Part shown: one piece after another, positions 5,635-13,724 of the stretch
Layout: every line of letters begins with the position of its first letter
How positions within the stretch are numbered: the stretch's first letter is position 1
Source: an uncultured Ruminococcus sp.
GTDB taxonomy: Bacteria > Bacillota_A > Clostridia > Oscillospirales > Ruminococcaceae
Direction: 5' to 3'
Assembly (NCBI GenBank): GCA_946629405.1
Contig: CAMOXW010000238.1
Span: 1-15,244, forward strand
DNA: 15,244 nucleotides
Translations under genes and position numbers: made by a program
The notes under the pieces: generated by a model
Seen by the model: only the letters and a program-made list of their open reading frames with translations
Database searches by the model: none
Told to the model about the DNA's origin: nothing

Positions 5635-8112
5635 TCATTCATATTTGAGTTCCTGGACGATGTTGAGCTTTCTGCTCTTTTTCATTGTCGAAAGCGAAGC
5701 GATGAATATCACCGCGATGAGAACGACAGCGTACTGCGGGAGCGCAGAGATGTCGAAGGTGATAGTAAGCGGCATTTCGAGCTTTTCCATCATCTTGGTA
5801 GCGGTCTTGCAGCACAGTATCGTAAATGGCACCGAGAGCACAAGGCTCCAGAATACGCAGAACATATTCTCCGTGAAGACGAGTCGCTTTCGCATTTTTC
5901 CGTTGAGCCCGACCGATGCCATAATTGCAAATTCGTGACGCCTCTGCTGGAATGATATCGCTATGTTGTTGAAAATTCCGATAGACGCAACGATAAGCGC
6001 AAGGTAAGCGAAAATGGAGAGTATCTGTACCATTACCTTGTTTCCTTCGACATTTTCCTTCATGGCATCGTCGCGTGACTCATATGTCGCGCCCAGATTC
6101 GCAAGGAAGCTCTTGAACTGATTTTCAGCCGCCTCCTGTTCACCGTTTATCTTGAAGGTTATGTAGCTTGCCTCTTTGTAGTGGTAAATATCCCTGAGTA
6201 CTTCGGGACAGGCAAGGATAATGGTGCCGTTATTATAGAGCTTTGCGTCGAAGGTGCCGACAACAGTGAAGGTGTGCTTATCGCCGTCTACCTCCAGCTC
6301 GATCTCATCGCCGACATCTTTGCCGGCGTGCTTGGCGACCTTCTTTGACAGCATTACGGCGTTTCCGCGGGAGCTGCTCAGAGCCTCCACATACTCCTTG
6401 TGTCTGCCCTCATTAAGTCTGAGATACTGGTTGTATTCAGCGTATTTTTCAGGGTCAGCAGCCTCGATAAATGCGACAGTATCTTTAACGGTCGTCATTG
6501 AGCTGTAGACCGGCATTACAGTGTTCTTGTCGATGCAGTCGAGTGAATTGAGCTTTTCAACTATCTTGTCGGTGGTAGTGTCCGCCGAATTGTTATCGAG
6601 GATATTATATATGGTGTAGTCGTAGTAGAGCTCCTTGTAGGCGTCCTCGACGACTTTTGTCAGACTTGTGCCAACAGAAGCGATGAGGAGCACTGATGAG
6701 AACGAGATGACCATAAGTGTTACGTTGCCTCTCAGCAGCTTCGAGGTCTTGATATTGTTGAGCGCAAGGAATACCGAGGTATTCTTCCTGAAAAGACTGC
6801 TGAGCCAGCCGGAGGCTATCTTGAGGAACTTCCTCAGGAACATTATAAGTCCTATAAAGCCCGCTGCGGCTATGATGAAGCTCATATCAACTGTCCATTC
6901 AGCCTTCGACAGTGCGCCGTATACGGTAAATATGAGTATGATGATACCGAGGACGAAACGTATCTCGCCGCCCTTGTGCCTGGTTTCGAGCCTGCCGAGG
7001 ATGACATCCTTGACTGGCAGCTTTCTGATCCTTCTTATTGGCATGAGAGCCGATAATACGCACATTGCCGCCGCGAATACCACTCCGCCGATCATCAGCG
7101 GGACGCTCATGTGGAAGTCCATGTATATACCGTAATCCGAGAGGGGAGAAGCTGTTCTGTTGACGAAATAGAGTATCAGCTCACCAATGAAAATACCTAC
7201 AAATCCTCCGGAAATACCGTAGAGCAGGGACTCCATGAGCAGGATATGCTGTATCTTCTTTTTTGTAGCGCCCTGACTCATGAACGTTCCGATAACGGTA
7301 GTGCGTTCGGTGATTATGAGCTTGAATGCGCCGTGGATGATGATGCAGCAGATGATGCACACGATAGCGAACATGATGTAGAACGTGCTCTCAGTGGAGC
7401 TCATCATGGTCTTATATGAGCTGAGGTCGTAGAGACTTGCAGCCTTTACGCTGTCATTTTTTTCATTGAAGTCTTCGCAGAACTTCACGGAGCTTCTGTC
7501 CGTAACTGCGTCGATACGATTGTAGCGGCCGCCTGCGTCCATTAGCTCATTCATATATTCATATGAAAGAAGGATATCGAACCCATTCTTGGTGTCCGCA
7601 TAGAACATACCATCGGGCGCACTCAGACCGCCCACGGTGAACTCAGTTTCCTCGCCGCCGATGAAGACCTTGAATTTGTCGTTTATTTTCAGTCCCTTTT
7701 CATCAGCGATACGGTCGGAGATGATGCAGACAGGTTCAGCAGAGGCATCAGGTATGCTGCCCTCAATGGCGTATCTGTTGCAATCCTTTTTTCCTGTGAG
7801 GGTGACATAGGTTATCTTGTCGTCCTCATTGATGACTGCGGTCATAGTGAGTTTCCCCTCGATATCGGACATACCGACAGTATCGAAGTCTTCTTCTGTG
7901 AAGAAAACGTCGTCGGTATTTGAATAGAGGGTTATGTCCTTGCCGTCGGCAGTATTTTTAAGCGTATCCGTCATACCGCCAAGCAGGACGTCCACCGCAC
8001 CGAGGCTGAACACAAACAAAGCCGTGCTTATCATGATAGAGAAGATAAGCAGGAAGAACCTGCCCTTCTTTTCCAGCATATTTCTGATTATGTACCTTAA
8101 AAAAACTCGCAC
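5635..8112 (-). CDS. FtsX-family ABC transporter permease (duplicated, ten-helix form)
   Basis: An 825-residue membrane protein. Hydrophobic segments lie at about 18-42, 243-268, 291-317, 336-359, 384-402, 408-427, 463-485, 693-720, 746-768 and 792-810. Two large polar stretches (43-242 and 486-692) follow helices 1 and 7 and should face outside. This is two FtsX units joined by two extra helices. It differs from BceB-type detox permeases, which have one large external domain, and from four-helix MacB. The start is GTG at 8112, seven bases after AGGAGG. An ATG only one base after the AGGAGG is out of frame and too close to be used. It is the first gene of the operon, with its own promoter at 8154-8182, and the ATPase follows. 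No histidine kinase or response regulator of the Bce type sits nearby. The substrate is unknown. Confidence 0.9.
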   Translation of the reverse strand: MRVFLRYIIRNMLEKKGRFFLLIFSIMISTALFVFSLGAVDVLLGGMTDTLKNTADGKDITLYSNTDDVFFTEEDFDTVGMSDIEGKLTMTAVINEDDKITYVTLTGKKDCNRYAIEGSIPDASAEPVCIISDRIADEKGLKINDKFKVFIGGEETEFTVGGLSAPDGMFYADTKNGFDILLSYEYMNELMDAGGRYNRIDAVTDRSSVKFCEDFNEKNDSVKAASLYDLSSYKTMMSSTESTFYIMFAIVCIICCIIIHGAFKLIITERTTVIGTFMSQGATKKKIQHILLMESLLYGISGGFVGIFIGELILYFVNRTASPLSDYGIYMDFHMSVPLMIGGVVFAAAMCVLSALMPIRRIRKLPVKDVILGRLETRHKGGEIRFVLGIIILIFTVYGALSKAEWTVDMSFIIAAAGFIGLIMFLRKFLKIASGWLSSLFRKNTSVFLALNNIKTSKLLRGNVTLMVISFSSVLLIASVGTSLTKVVEDAYKELYYDYTIYNILDNNSADTTTDKIVEKLNSLDCIDKNTVMPVYSSMTTVKDTVAFIEAADPEKYAEYNQYLRLNEGRHKEYVEALSSSRGNAVMLSKKVAKHAGKDVGDEIELEVDGDKHTFTVVGTFDAKLYNNGTIILACPEVLRDIYHYKEASYITFKINGEQEAAENQFKSFLANLGATYESRDDAMKENVEGNKVMVQILSIFAYLALIVASIGIFNNIAISFQQRRHEFAIMASVGLNGKMRKRLVFTENMFCVFWSLVLSVPFTILCCKTATKMMEKLEMPLTITFDISALPQYAVVLIAVIFIASLSTMKKSRKLNIVQELKYE

Positions 8113-8153
8113 TTTCCATCCTCCTGATATATAAAATAATCCGCATAAACGAT

Positions 8154-8182
8154 ATTATATCACATACTCGCGGATTTGTCAT
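8154..8182 (-). promoter_or_regulatory. Sigma-A type promoter of the ABC transporter operon
   Basis: Read on the - strand, ATGACA (8177-8182) is separated by 17 bases from TATAAT (8154-8159), and a TGA just before the -10 gives an extended -10 element. The -10 ends about 41 bases before the GTG start of the permease gene. It matches the vegetative consensus at 11 of 12 positions with ideal spacing. Confidence 0.8.
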
Positions 8183-8441
8183 CATTTTTTTTCAAGCCCG
8201 GAAAAAGTTTTCCGTTTTGATAAAACTACAGCATATAAAGCTCCCTCCCTTCATATATTTCAACGAAAGGCAGCATATCACTAACAGCTCATACCCCCGA
8301 GCTGCACGTTTTCTGCCTCTGTATATTAGACGGACGGACCCGGGAAACGTTACAAAAAATTTTTACGATCGGTGATCCGGAGCAGTATTGCTTCCATGCA
8401 ATGATAACTGCTTTCTAATTTAACCGCGAGGCAAAAAAAAC
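8183..8441. other. Intergenic region between divergent promoters, no gene, several hairpins
   Basis: No credible coding region was found in these 259 bases. Three foldable elements are visible. The first, at 8199-8214, is CGGAAA/TTTCCG followed by TTTTGAT. The second, at 8268-8318, is a nested stem: outer AGGCAG/CTGCCT and inner CAGCTC (8285-8290)/GAGCTG (8299-8304). The third, at 8382-8411, is GCAGT+ATTGC paired with GCAAT+ACTGC with a four-base bulge, followed by TTTCTAATTT. The region may hold regulator sites or a small RNA, but no promoter for such an RNA could be assigned. Confidence 0.4.
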
Positions 8442-8470
8442 TTGATTTATCATCCGCAGTGTGGTATAAT
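8442..8470 (+). promoter_or_regulatory. Sigma-A type promoter of the hydrolase-methyltransferase-tex operon
   Basis: TTGATT (8442-8447), then 17 bases, then a perfect TATAAT (8465-8470) with an upstream TGG forming an extended -10. Transcription should start near 8477, leaving a leader of about 25 bases before the ATG at 8502, which has AGGAGG at 8491-8496. Confidence 0.85.
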
Positions 8471-8501
8471 ATGGAATATAATGCTCTTTTAGGAGGACAA
8501 T

Positions 8502-9500
8502 ATGCTTAACGCTGATCTGAAAGAATTTGAGTTTACCTCCGATCATGACGGACTTCTCATTTCAGCCGTTATTGCGATCCCCTCGGGGGACGTAAACGGC
8601 GTTGTACAGCTCGTTCACGGCATGAATGAGCACAAGGAGCGCTACTTTCCATTCATGGATTACCTCGCGGAGGAAGGCTTCGTTTCAGTCATTCACGACA
8701 ACCGCGGACACGGTAAAAGCATCTGCTCGCCCGACGACCTCGGATTCATGTTCCGGGACGGCGGTGCCGGCTTTTTAAGCGATATAGTTCAGCTCAACAG
8801 AATAGTCAGGGAGACCTACCCCCAGCATCCGCTTTTCCTTATAGGACACAGCATGGGCTCTCTCGGTGTACGCTGCTTCCTCAAGGAAAATGACGATCGC
8901 ATCAACGGTCTGGTGGTGCTCGGATGTCCCTGCTACAGCCGGTTCTCGGCTCCCGTGCGTGCGATTAATTCAGCCGTATCAAAGAAAATGGGCAGCCGCT
9001 TCCGCAGTGAAAAAATAGACGAGGCTGCCGAGGCTTTTCTCAACAGAAGCTTTGAGCACGACGTTCCGCATTCATGGATATGCAGCGACAGGGAAGTGGT
9101 GGACAAGTTCAACTCCGACCCGCTTTGCAGCTTCAAGTACACTCTCAACGGCTACGAAAGCCTGCTATGGCTTATGCGTGAGACCTACTCGAAGCGCGGC
9201 TGGAACGTCCGCAATCCACATCTCCCGATACGCTTTATATCCGGCGCTGACGACCCCTGTATGATCTCGGAGAAGAAGTTCTTCAAGGCGGTCGGAATGC
9301 TCGAAAAGCTCGGCTATGAGAGCACCTCCCACCGTATCTTTGAGGGTATGCGCCATGAGGTGCTTAACGAGAAGAACAATATCATTGTCTGGAAGGATAT
9401 CGCAAAATCGCTGTTTTCGTGGATAGACAGGTATAACGAGGCTCTTGCCGAAAAGCTCGCTCATGACGGGCATCAGGATGATGTCTCACAGGAAGATTGA
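8502..9500 (+). CDS. Alpha/beta hydrolase, monoacylglycerol lipase-like (serine aminopeptidase S33 fold)
   Basis: A 332-residue cytoplasmic protein with no signal peptide or membrane helix. The oxyanion-side motif VHGMNEHKERY (38-48) and DNRGHGKS (66-73) are typical of the lysophospholipase/monoglyceride lipase group. The nucleophile elbow is GHSMG with Ser 117. The likely acid is Asp 251 in FISGADDP and the base His 285 in EGMRHEVLNE, so the triad is complete. The cap region (about 140-235) is variable and would set specificity. Substrates in this family are monoacylglycerols, lysophospholipids or other small esters, and the true one cannot be read from sequence. It is the first gene after the 8442-8470 promoter. 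The ribosome binding site AGGAGG is five bases before the ATG. The methyltransferase start lies 11 bases after its stop. Confidence 0.88.
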   Translation: MLNADLKEFEFTSDHDGLLISAVIAIPSGDVNGVVQLVHGMNEHKERYFPFMDYLAEEGFVSVIHDNRGHGKSICSPDDLGFMFRDGGAGFLSDIVQLNRIVRETYPQHPLFLIGHSMGSLGVRCFLKENDDRINGLVVLGCPCYSRFSAPVRAINSAVSKKMGSRFRSEKIDEAAEAFLNRSFEHDVPHSWICSDREVVDKFNSDPLCSFKYTLNGYESLLWLMRETYSKRGWNVRNPHLPIRFISGADDPCMISEKKFFKAVGMLEKLGYESTSHRIFEGMRHEVLNEKNNIIVWKDIAKSLFSWIDRYNEALAEKLAHDGHQDDVSQED

Positions 9501-9511
9501 AAGGACAAACT

Positions 9512-10471
9512 ATGGAAATATACTATACTCGTCCCAAGGACTCACATTCCCTTATCAAAAGGGAAGATATAAAGACTGAGTATCTTGTCCCGACCAGGGC
9601 TTGCGGATGCTGCGGCAATAAAACGTTTCGCAGGCTGATGCCGCTTTACGAGGAGTACGGGATAAGCTATATAAAATGCCGGAAATGCGGAGCGGTGACC
9701 TATAATAAGGTGTATTCTGAAAAGGGTATCGACGAAATGTACAGCGATCCTGTTTACTATGAAGACTATGAAAAAGCCGGAACTTCTCAGATCACATTCT
9801 TTGGCTCCGAAAGGTTTGCCAGACACCTTGCAAGGATCATCCCTGAACCTGAACCGGACAGCAATGACTGTATTTCAGTTCTTGATTTCGGAGGGGGCTC
9901 AGGAGAGATGGCTTACGCTGTTGCAAAGGAGCTTATCAGAAAGTATCATTACAGAAAAGTCGATATAACCGTTGTTGACTACAATGAAAAGCTCTATGCC
10001 GGCAGCAGCAGAAGAATAAGCATAACAAGGCAGTTCCCGCTTGAAAGCGTAAAGGACAGAAAATTTGATGTCGTTATTGCAAGCGCTATAATCGAACACC
10101 TCCCTGAACCCGGAAGCACTATGCGGACTCTGTTTGATATAGTAAAAAATGGCGCGTCGATCTATTTCAGAACGCCATATGTCTATCCGATATACAAAAA
10201 AATGAAAAAATTCGGTATAGATTATCACACCTGCTATCCCGGGCATATATGGGATTTCGATAAAAAATGGTGGGACAACGCTCCGGAGAACGTTGGATAT
10301 ACAAGCGGAAAAATGCAGCTGCTCCGTTCACGTCCGTCGATAGTCGAGAAGTCGCTCAGAGTTGAATTTGTCAGCGCACTTGCTGCATACGCTATGAAAT
10401 CAGTATGGTATCTCAGCCACAGGTGGAAATATGTCGGAGGATGGGAAGCCGTCTTCCGTAAGATAGGATAG
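9512..10471 (+). CDS. Class I SAM-dependent methyltransferase with an N-terminal zinc ribbon
   Basis: A 319-residue protein. Residues 31-59 hold a probable zinc ribbon, CGCC (31-34) and CRKC (56-59), like the metal-binding lead of sugar C-methyltransferases and other modification enzymes. Motif I for SAM binding is VLDFGGGSG (123-131), an acidic residue ends the next strand (Asp 156 in VVDYN), and motif IV/post-motif is FDVVIASAIIEHLPEP (185-200). The C-terminal 100 residues are Lys/Tyr/Trp-rich and not assignable. The ATG at 9512, with AAAGGA six bases before it, is preferred over an in-frame TTG at 9497 inside the preceding stop region. The gene uses more AT-ending codons and A-runs (for example around 10190-10270) than its neighbours, hinting at separate ancestry. 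The substrate is unknown; small molecule, sugar or lipid are all possible. Confidence 0.82.
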   Translation: MEIYYTRPKDSHSLIKREDIKTEYLVPTRACGCCGNKTFRRLMPLYEEYGISYIKCRKCGAVTYNKVYSEKGIDEMYSDPVYYEDYEKAGTSQITFFGSERFARHLARIIPEPEPDSNDCISVLDFGGGSGEMAYAVAKELIRKYHYRKVDITVVDYNEKLYAGSSRRISITRQFPLESVKDRKFDVVIASAIIEHLPEPGSTMRTLFDIVKNGASIYFRTPYVYPIYKKMKKFGIDYHTCYPGHIWDFDKKWWDNAPENVGYTSGKMQLLRSRPSIVEKSLRVEFVSALAAYAMKSVWYLSHRWKYVGGWEAVFRKIG

Positions 10472-10520
10472 CCGCTTGGATCAGCGATCAATATTAAGTA
10501 ATTCTCAGAAAGGATAAACT

Positions 10521-12797
10521 ATGGAAATCAACAGCATACTCGCAAAGGAATTCGGCCTAAGGCAAGAACAGGTGGACAATACCGTCGCACTCATCGACGA
10601 TGACAAGACCATCCCCTTCATTGCACGTTACCGTAAGGAACTCACCGGCTCGCTTGACGACCAGGTGCTCAGAGAGCTCTATGACAGGCTGATGTACCTT
10701 CGTAATCTCCAGAAACGCAAGGAGGAGGTAACAAACTCCATCACCGAGCAGGAGAAGATGACTCCCGAGATAGAGGCAGCAATAAATGCAGCTATGACTC
10801 TCGTTGAAGTGGAGGATATCTACCGTCCGTTCAAGCCCAAGCGCCGCACCCGCGCAAGCATCGCCCGTGAAAATGGTCTCGAGCCGCTTGCAGTGATAAT
10901 TATGGAGCAGTCCGGCGCTGCCCCTGAAAAAGAAGCTGAGGCTTTTGTTAATGAGGAGAAGAATGTTCCCGACGTGCAGACTGCTTTGCAGGGCGCAATG
11001 GATATTATCGCCGAGGATATTTCTGACGATGCCGATATCAGGAAGAAGCTGCGTACACTTGCCGGCGAGAAGGGCGAGCTCGTGTCGAAGGCTTCCGATC
11101 CCGAGGCTGAGAGCGTTTATATGAATTACTATGAATACTCCGAGGCTGTCCCGAAGGTCGCAGACCACCGTGTGCTTGCCCTTGACAGAGGAGAGAAGGA
11201 GGGCTTCCTGAAGGTAGCTCTGACGCTTGATGAAACTGCCGCGACAGATGTTATCTTTGCCAAGTATATAAAGAGCAACAACGCCTGCGGAGAGCTTGTG
11301 AGAGCTGCCGCTGCGGACAGCTACAAGAGACTGATCTTCCCCTCGATCGAGCGCGAGATACGCTCGGAAATGTCAGCTCATGCTGCTGAGGAGGCTATCA
11401 AGGTATTTGCCTCTAATCTCCGTCAGCTCCTTCTCCAGCCTCCGATGAAGAACAGCGTTATCCTCGGACTTGACCCCGGATACGCCCACGGCTGCAAGAC
11501 CGCTGTCATTGACGCTACAGGCAAGGTCCTCGACCACGCTATAATCTACCCGGTCAGGGAGACAGCTTCCGCTGCAAGGGTCGAGGAGGCAAAGCGCAAG
11601 GTCAAGCAGTTCATCACAAAGTACAATGTAAATGTCATATCAATAGGCAACGGCACAGCCTCCCGAGAGACCGAGAGCTTTGTTGCCGAGATACTCAAGG
11701 AGATCCCCGAAAATGTCAGCTATATGGTCGTAAGCGAAGCTGGTGCTTCCGTTTATTCAGCCTCAAAGCTTGCCGCGGAGGAATTCCCGGAGTATGATGT
11801 TTCTATCAGGGGAGCTATTTCTATCGCCCGCCGTTTGCAGGATCCGCTCGCTGAGCTCGTGAAGATCGACCCGAAGGCTATCGGTGTAGGTCAGTATCAG
11901 CATGATATGCCTCAGGCAAGAATGAGCGAGGCACTCTCCGGAGTCGTTGAGGACTGTGTCAATTCCGTCGGAGTTGACCTGAATACAGCCTCTTACTCCC
12001 TGCTTTCGTATATTTCAGGCATTAACGCCTCTGTTGCAAAGAACATCGTCGCCTACCGCGAGGAGAACGGCAGATTTACCGACCGCAAGGAACTGCTCAA
12101 GGTCGCAAAGCTCGGCAAAAAGGCTTTTGAACAGTGTGCTGGCTTCCTGAGAGTGCGCGACGGCAGGAATCCGCTCGACAATACAGCCGTTCACCCTGAG
12201 AGCTACGAGGCGGCTTCGTCCCTGCTCAGCGAGTGCGGGTTCACCCTTGCTGATATCTCAGGCGGAGGTGCTTCGGGAATATCCGAGAAGGCTGAGTCTC
12301 TCGGCATTGATAATATCAGCAAAAATCTGGGTATAGGTGTACCGACCCTTACAGACATCATCAGCGAGCTGAAAAAGCCCGGGCGTGACCTTCGTGACGA
12401 GCTTCCGCCTCCGCTCCTGAGAAGCGGCGATGTCATGGACATCAAGGACTTAAAGCCCGGTATGGAGCTTGTTGGTACGGTAAGAAATATCATAGATTTT
12501 GGAGTATTCGTTGACATCGGCGTCCATGAGGACGGACTTGTCCACATTTCGCAGATATGCAACAGGTATATCAAGCATCCTCTCGAGGCTGTCAAGGTCA
12601 ACCAGGTTGTGAAGGTGCGTGTGCTCGATGTTGACCTCAAGCGGAATCGTATCTCCCTGACAATGCGCCTTAATGACGAGGAGGAGAAGAAGCAGGAAAA
12701 GCGTCCGCGTCCGCAGAAAAAGCGTGAGGACCGCAAGCCGAAGGGCTTTGATGCCTCTCAGCTCCGCAACAGCAGCTTCCGTATAAAGCAGAAATAA
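10521..12797 (+). CDS. tex: Tex family RNA-binding transcription accessory protein
   Basis: A 758-residue protein of standard Tex length and order. The N-terminal helical part (1-300) begins INSILAKEFGLRQEQVDNTV and contains the family's FIARYRKE. A YqgF/RNase H-like domain begins near 312 (VILGLDPGYAHGCKTAVID). A helix-hairpin-helix pair lies at about 483-545 (VDLNTASYSLLSYISGI, then FTDRKELLKVAKLGKKAFEQ). An S1 RNA-binding domain lies at about 646-717 (VGTVRNIIDFGVFVDIG, DGLVHIS). The end is a very basic tail (720-758) rich in Lys/Arg/Pro. Tex is a conserved nucleic-acid-binding protein linked to transcription and to toxin expression in some pathogens; the precise biochemical role is not settled. 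A 49-base gap with no terminator separates it from the methyltransferase, so it is probably co-transcribed. The ribosome binding site is AAAGGA, six bases before the ATG. Confidence 0.95.
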   Translation: MEINSILAKEFGLRQEQVDNTVALIDDDKTIPFIARYRKELTGSLDDQVLRELYDRLMYLRNLQKRKEEVTNSITEQEKMTPEIEAAINAAMTLVEVEDIYRPFKPKRRTRASIARENGLEPLAVIIMEQSGAAPEKEAEAFVNEEKNVPDVQTALQGAMDIIAEDISDDADIRKKLRTLAGEKGELVSKASDPEAESVYMNYYEYSEAVPKVADHRVLALDRGEKEGFLKVALTLDETAATDVIFAKYIKSNNACGELVRAAAADSYKRLIFPSIEREIRSEMSAHAAEEAIKVFASNLRQLLLQPPMKNSVILGLDPGYAHGCKTAVIDATGKVLDHAIIYPVRETASAARVEEAKRKVKQFITKYNVNVISIGNGTASRETESFVAEILKEIPENVSYMVVSEAGASVYSASKLAAEEFPEYDVSIRGAISIARRLQDPLAELVKIDPKAIGVGQYQHDMPQARMSEALSGVVEDCVNSVGVDLNTASYSLLSYISGINASVAKNIVAYREENGRFTDRKELLKVAKLGKKAFEQCAGFLRVRDGRNPLDNTAVHPESYEAASSLLSECGFTLADISGGGASGISEKAESLGIDNISKNLGIGVPTLTDIISELKKPGRDLRDELPPPLLRSGDVMDIKDLKPGMELVGTVRNIIDFGVFVDIGVHEDGLVHISQICNRYIKHPLEAVKVNQVVKVRVLDVDLKRNRISLTMRLNDEEEKKQEKRPRPQKKREDRKPKGFDASQLRNSSFRIKQK

Positions 12798-12836
12798 GAA
12801 GAAGCCGTACACGAAATGTGTACGGCTTCTTTAGTT
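12798..12836 (+). terminator. Strong intrinsic terminator after tex
   Basis: Fourteen perfect base pairs, with left arm 12799-12812 (AAGAAGCCGTACAC) and right arm 12818-12831, enclose the five-base loop GAAAT. A U-rich tail (TTTAGTT) follows. It starts directly after the tex stop. The left arm begins with A residues, so it may also act on - strand transcripts coming from pflA. Confidence 0.93.
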
Positions 12837-12840
12837 ATTA

Positions 12841-12965
12841 GAAAGTAGTAGGGGCGCACAATGCGCGCCCGTTTGCTCCCCTTTTAGAGGAACTCTTTTG
12901 ATCCGTTCCGAAGGGACACCACAACTATTCAATTCTGCCGGCGGAATAGCGAGGGCGCCGTTCCC
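12841..12965. repeat. Degenerate palindromic repeat region between convergent tex and pflA
   Basis: Three hairpins lie in 125 non-coding bases. GGGCGC (12852-12857) pairs with GCGCCC (12865-12870). ATTCTG (12932-12937) pairs with CGGAAT (12942-12947). GGAAT-GCG (12943-12951) pairs with CGC-GTTCC (12956-12964) around AGGG with one mismatch; the last two share bases and are alternatives. From memory, fragments such as GTAGGGGCGCACAATGCGCG and GAGGGCGCCGTTCCCT are frequent in the spacers of Ruminococcus-like genomes. Only one copy is in this window, so the repeat status is inferred. Confidence 0.45.
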
Positions 12966-12980
12966 TGCAACTAACTCTAT

Positions 12981-13724
12981 TTACTGAGATCTAAGCCCCG
13001 CTTTTATGCCTGAGAGGACGGTATCGCGGGCAGCTATAGCCTGTTCCTTAGTCATCGGCGGAGTGTCACCGAGCGGGTAGTCCAGCCCGAGCTGTGCATA
13101 CTTCGGCTTTGCCATGTCGTGATAGGGAAGTATATCAAGCGCTTTTAGATTTGTGAGAGTTGCAAGATATTTTCCGAGACGAAAGAGTGAATCGTGATCG
13201 TCAGTCACTCCCGGAACCGCAACGTGCCTTATCCAGACTGGTATACCGAGGTCACGGATATGCTCCGCAAACGCCAGTATATTGCGGTTTGTGTGACCTG
13301 TGAGTCTTCTGTGGACTTCTTCGTCGATGTGCTTTATATCAAGCATGACAAGGTCGGTATATTTCAGCGCTTCATCTGTCTTCTCCGGGTGAGCCGGGTC
13401 AAAAACGCCCGCGGACGTATCGAGGCAGGTATGAACGCCCTTTGACTTTGCAAGTGCAAACAGCTCGGCGAGGAACTCCGGCTGTGCGAGAGGCTCACCT
13501 CCGGTCGCAGTGATACCGCCGCTTTTGAGAAATTCCTTGTATGAATCGTACTCGCGCATGAGCTCCTCAGCCGAAGCCTCTCTGCCGCCTTCAAACGCCC
13601 ATGTATCGGGGTTATGGCAGTACAGGCACCTCATTGGGCAGCCCTGGAAGAATACCACGAAGCGCACTCCGGGACCGTCAACTGTGCCGAAGCTTTCGGT
13701 AGAATGTATGTGTCCCTTTATCAT
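12981..13724 (-). CDS. pflA: Pyruvate formate-lyase-activating enzyme (radical SAM glycyl-radical activase)
   Basis: A 247-residue protein of the usual PflA length. The cluster-binding motif is C29-x3-C33-x2-C36 (GCPMRCLYCHNP), preceded by the family block STESFGTVDGPGVRFVVFFQ. The SAM-binding GGE motif is ATGGEPL (73-79). DIKHID and the ILPYHDMAKPKY block near the end are also PflA features. There is no extra ferredoxin-like two-cluster insert, so it is the PflA type rather than the activase of a choline or glycerol lyase. It makes the glycyl radical on pyruvate formate-lyase under anaerobic conditions. No pfl gene is in the window. Its ATG overlaps the cca stop by four bases (13721-13724), and GGGGAGG lies eight bases before the start, so it is likely co-translated with cca. 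Confidence 0.93.
   Translation of the reverse strand: MIKGHIHSTESFGTVDGPGVRFVVFFQGCPMRCLYCHNPDTWAFEGGREASAEELMREYDSYKEFLKSGGITATGGEPLAQPEFLAELFALAKSKGVHTCLDTSAGVFDPAHPEKTDEALKYTDLVMLDIKHIDEEVHRRLTGHTNRNILAFAEHIRDLGIPVWIRHVAVPGVTDDHDSLFRLGKYLATLTNLKALDILPYHDMAKPKYAQLGLDYPLGDTPPMTKEQAIAARDTVLSGIKAGLRSQ

Noticed and set aside
8217..8239. A + strand promoter TTGATA...TATAAA in the divergent spacer
   Set aside because: The spacer would be only 11 bases, too short for a sigma-A promoter.
9497..9511. TTG at 9497 as start of the methyltransferase
   Set aside because: The ATG at 9512 has AAAGGA at ideal distance, while the TTG lies inside the end of the hydrolase gene with a less suitable site (GGAAGA directly before it).
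10557..11168. A 203-codon open frame on the - strand inside tex
   Set aside because: It is antisense to the well-conserved N-terminal part of Tex, and its Cys/Leu/His-rich product looks like an antisense artefact.
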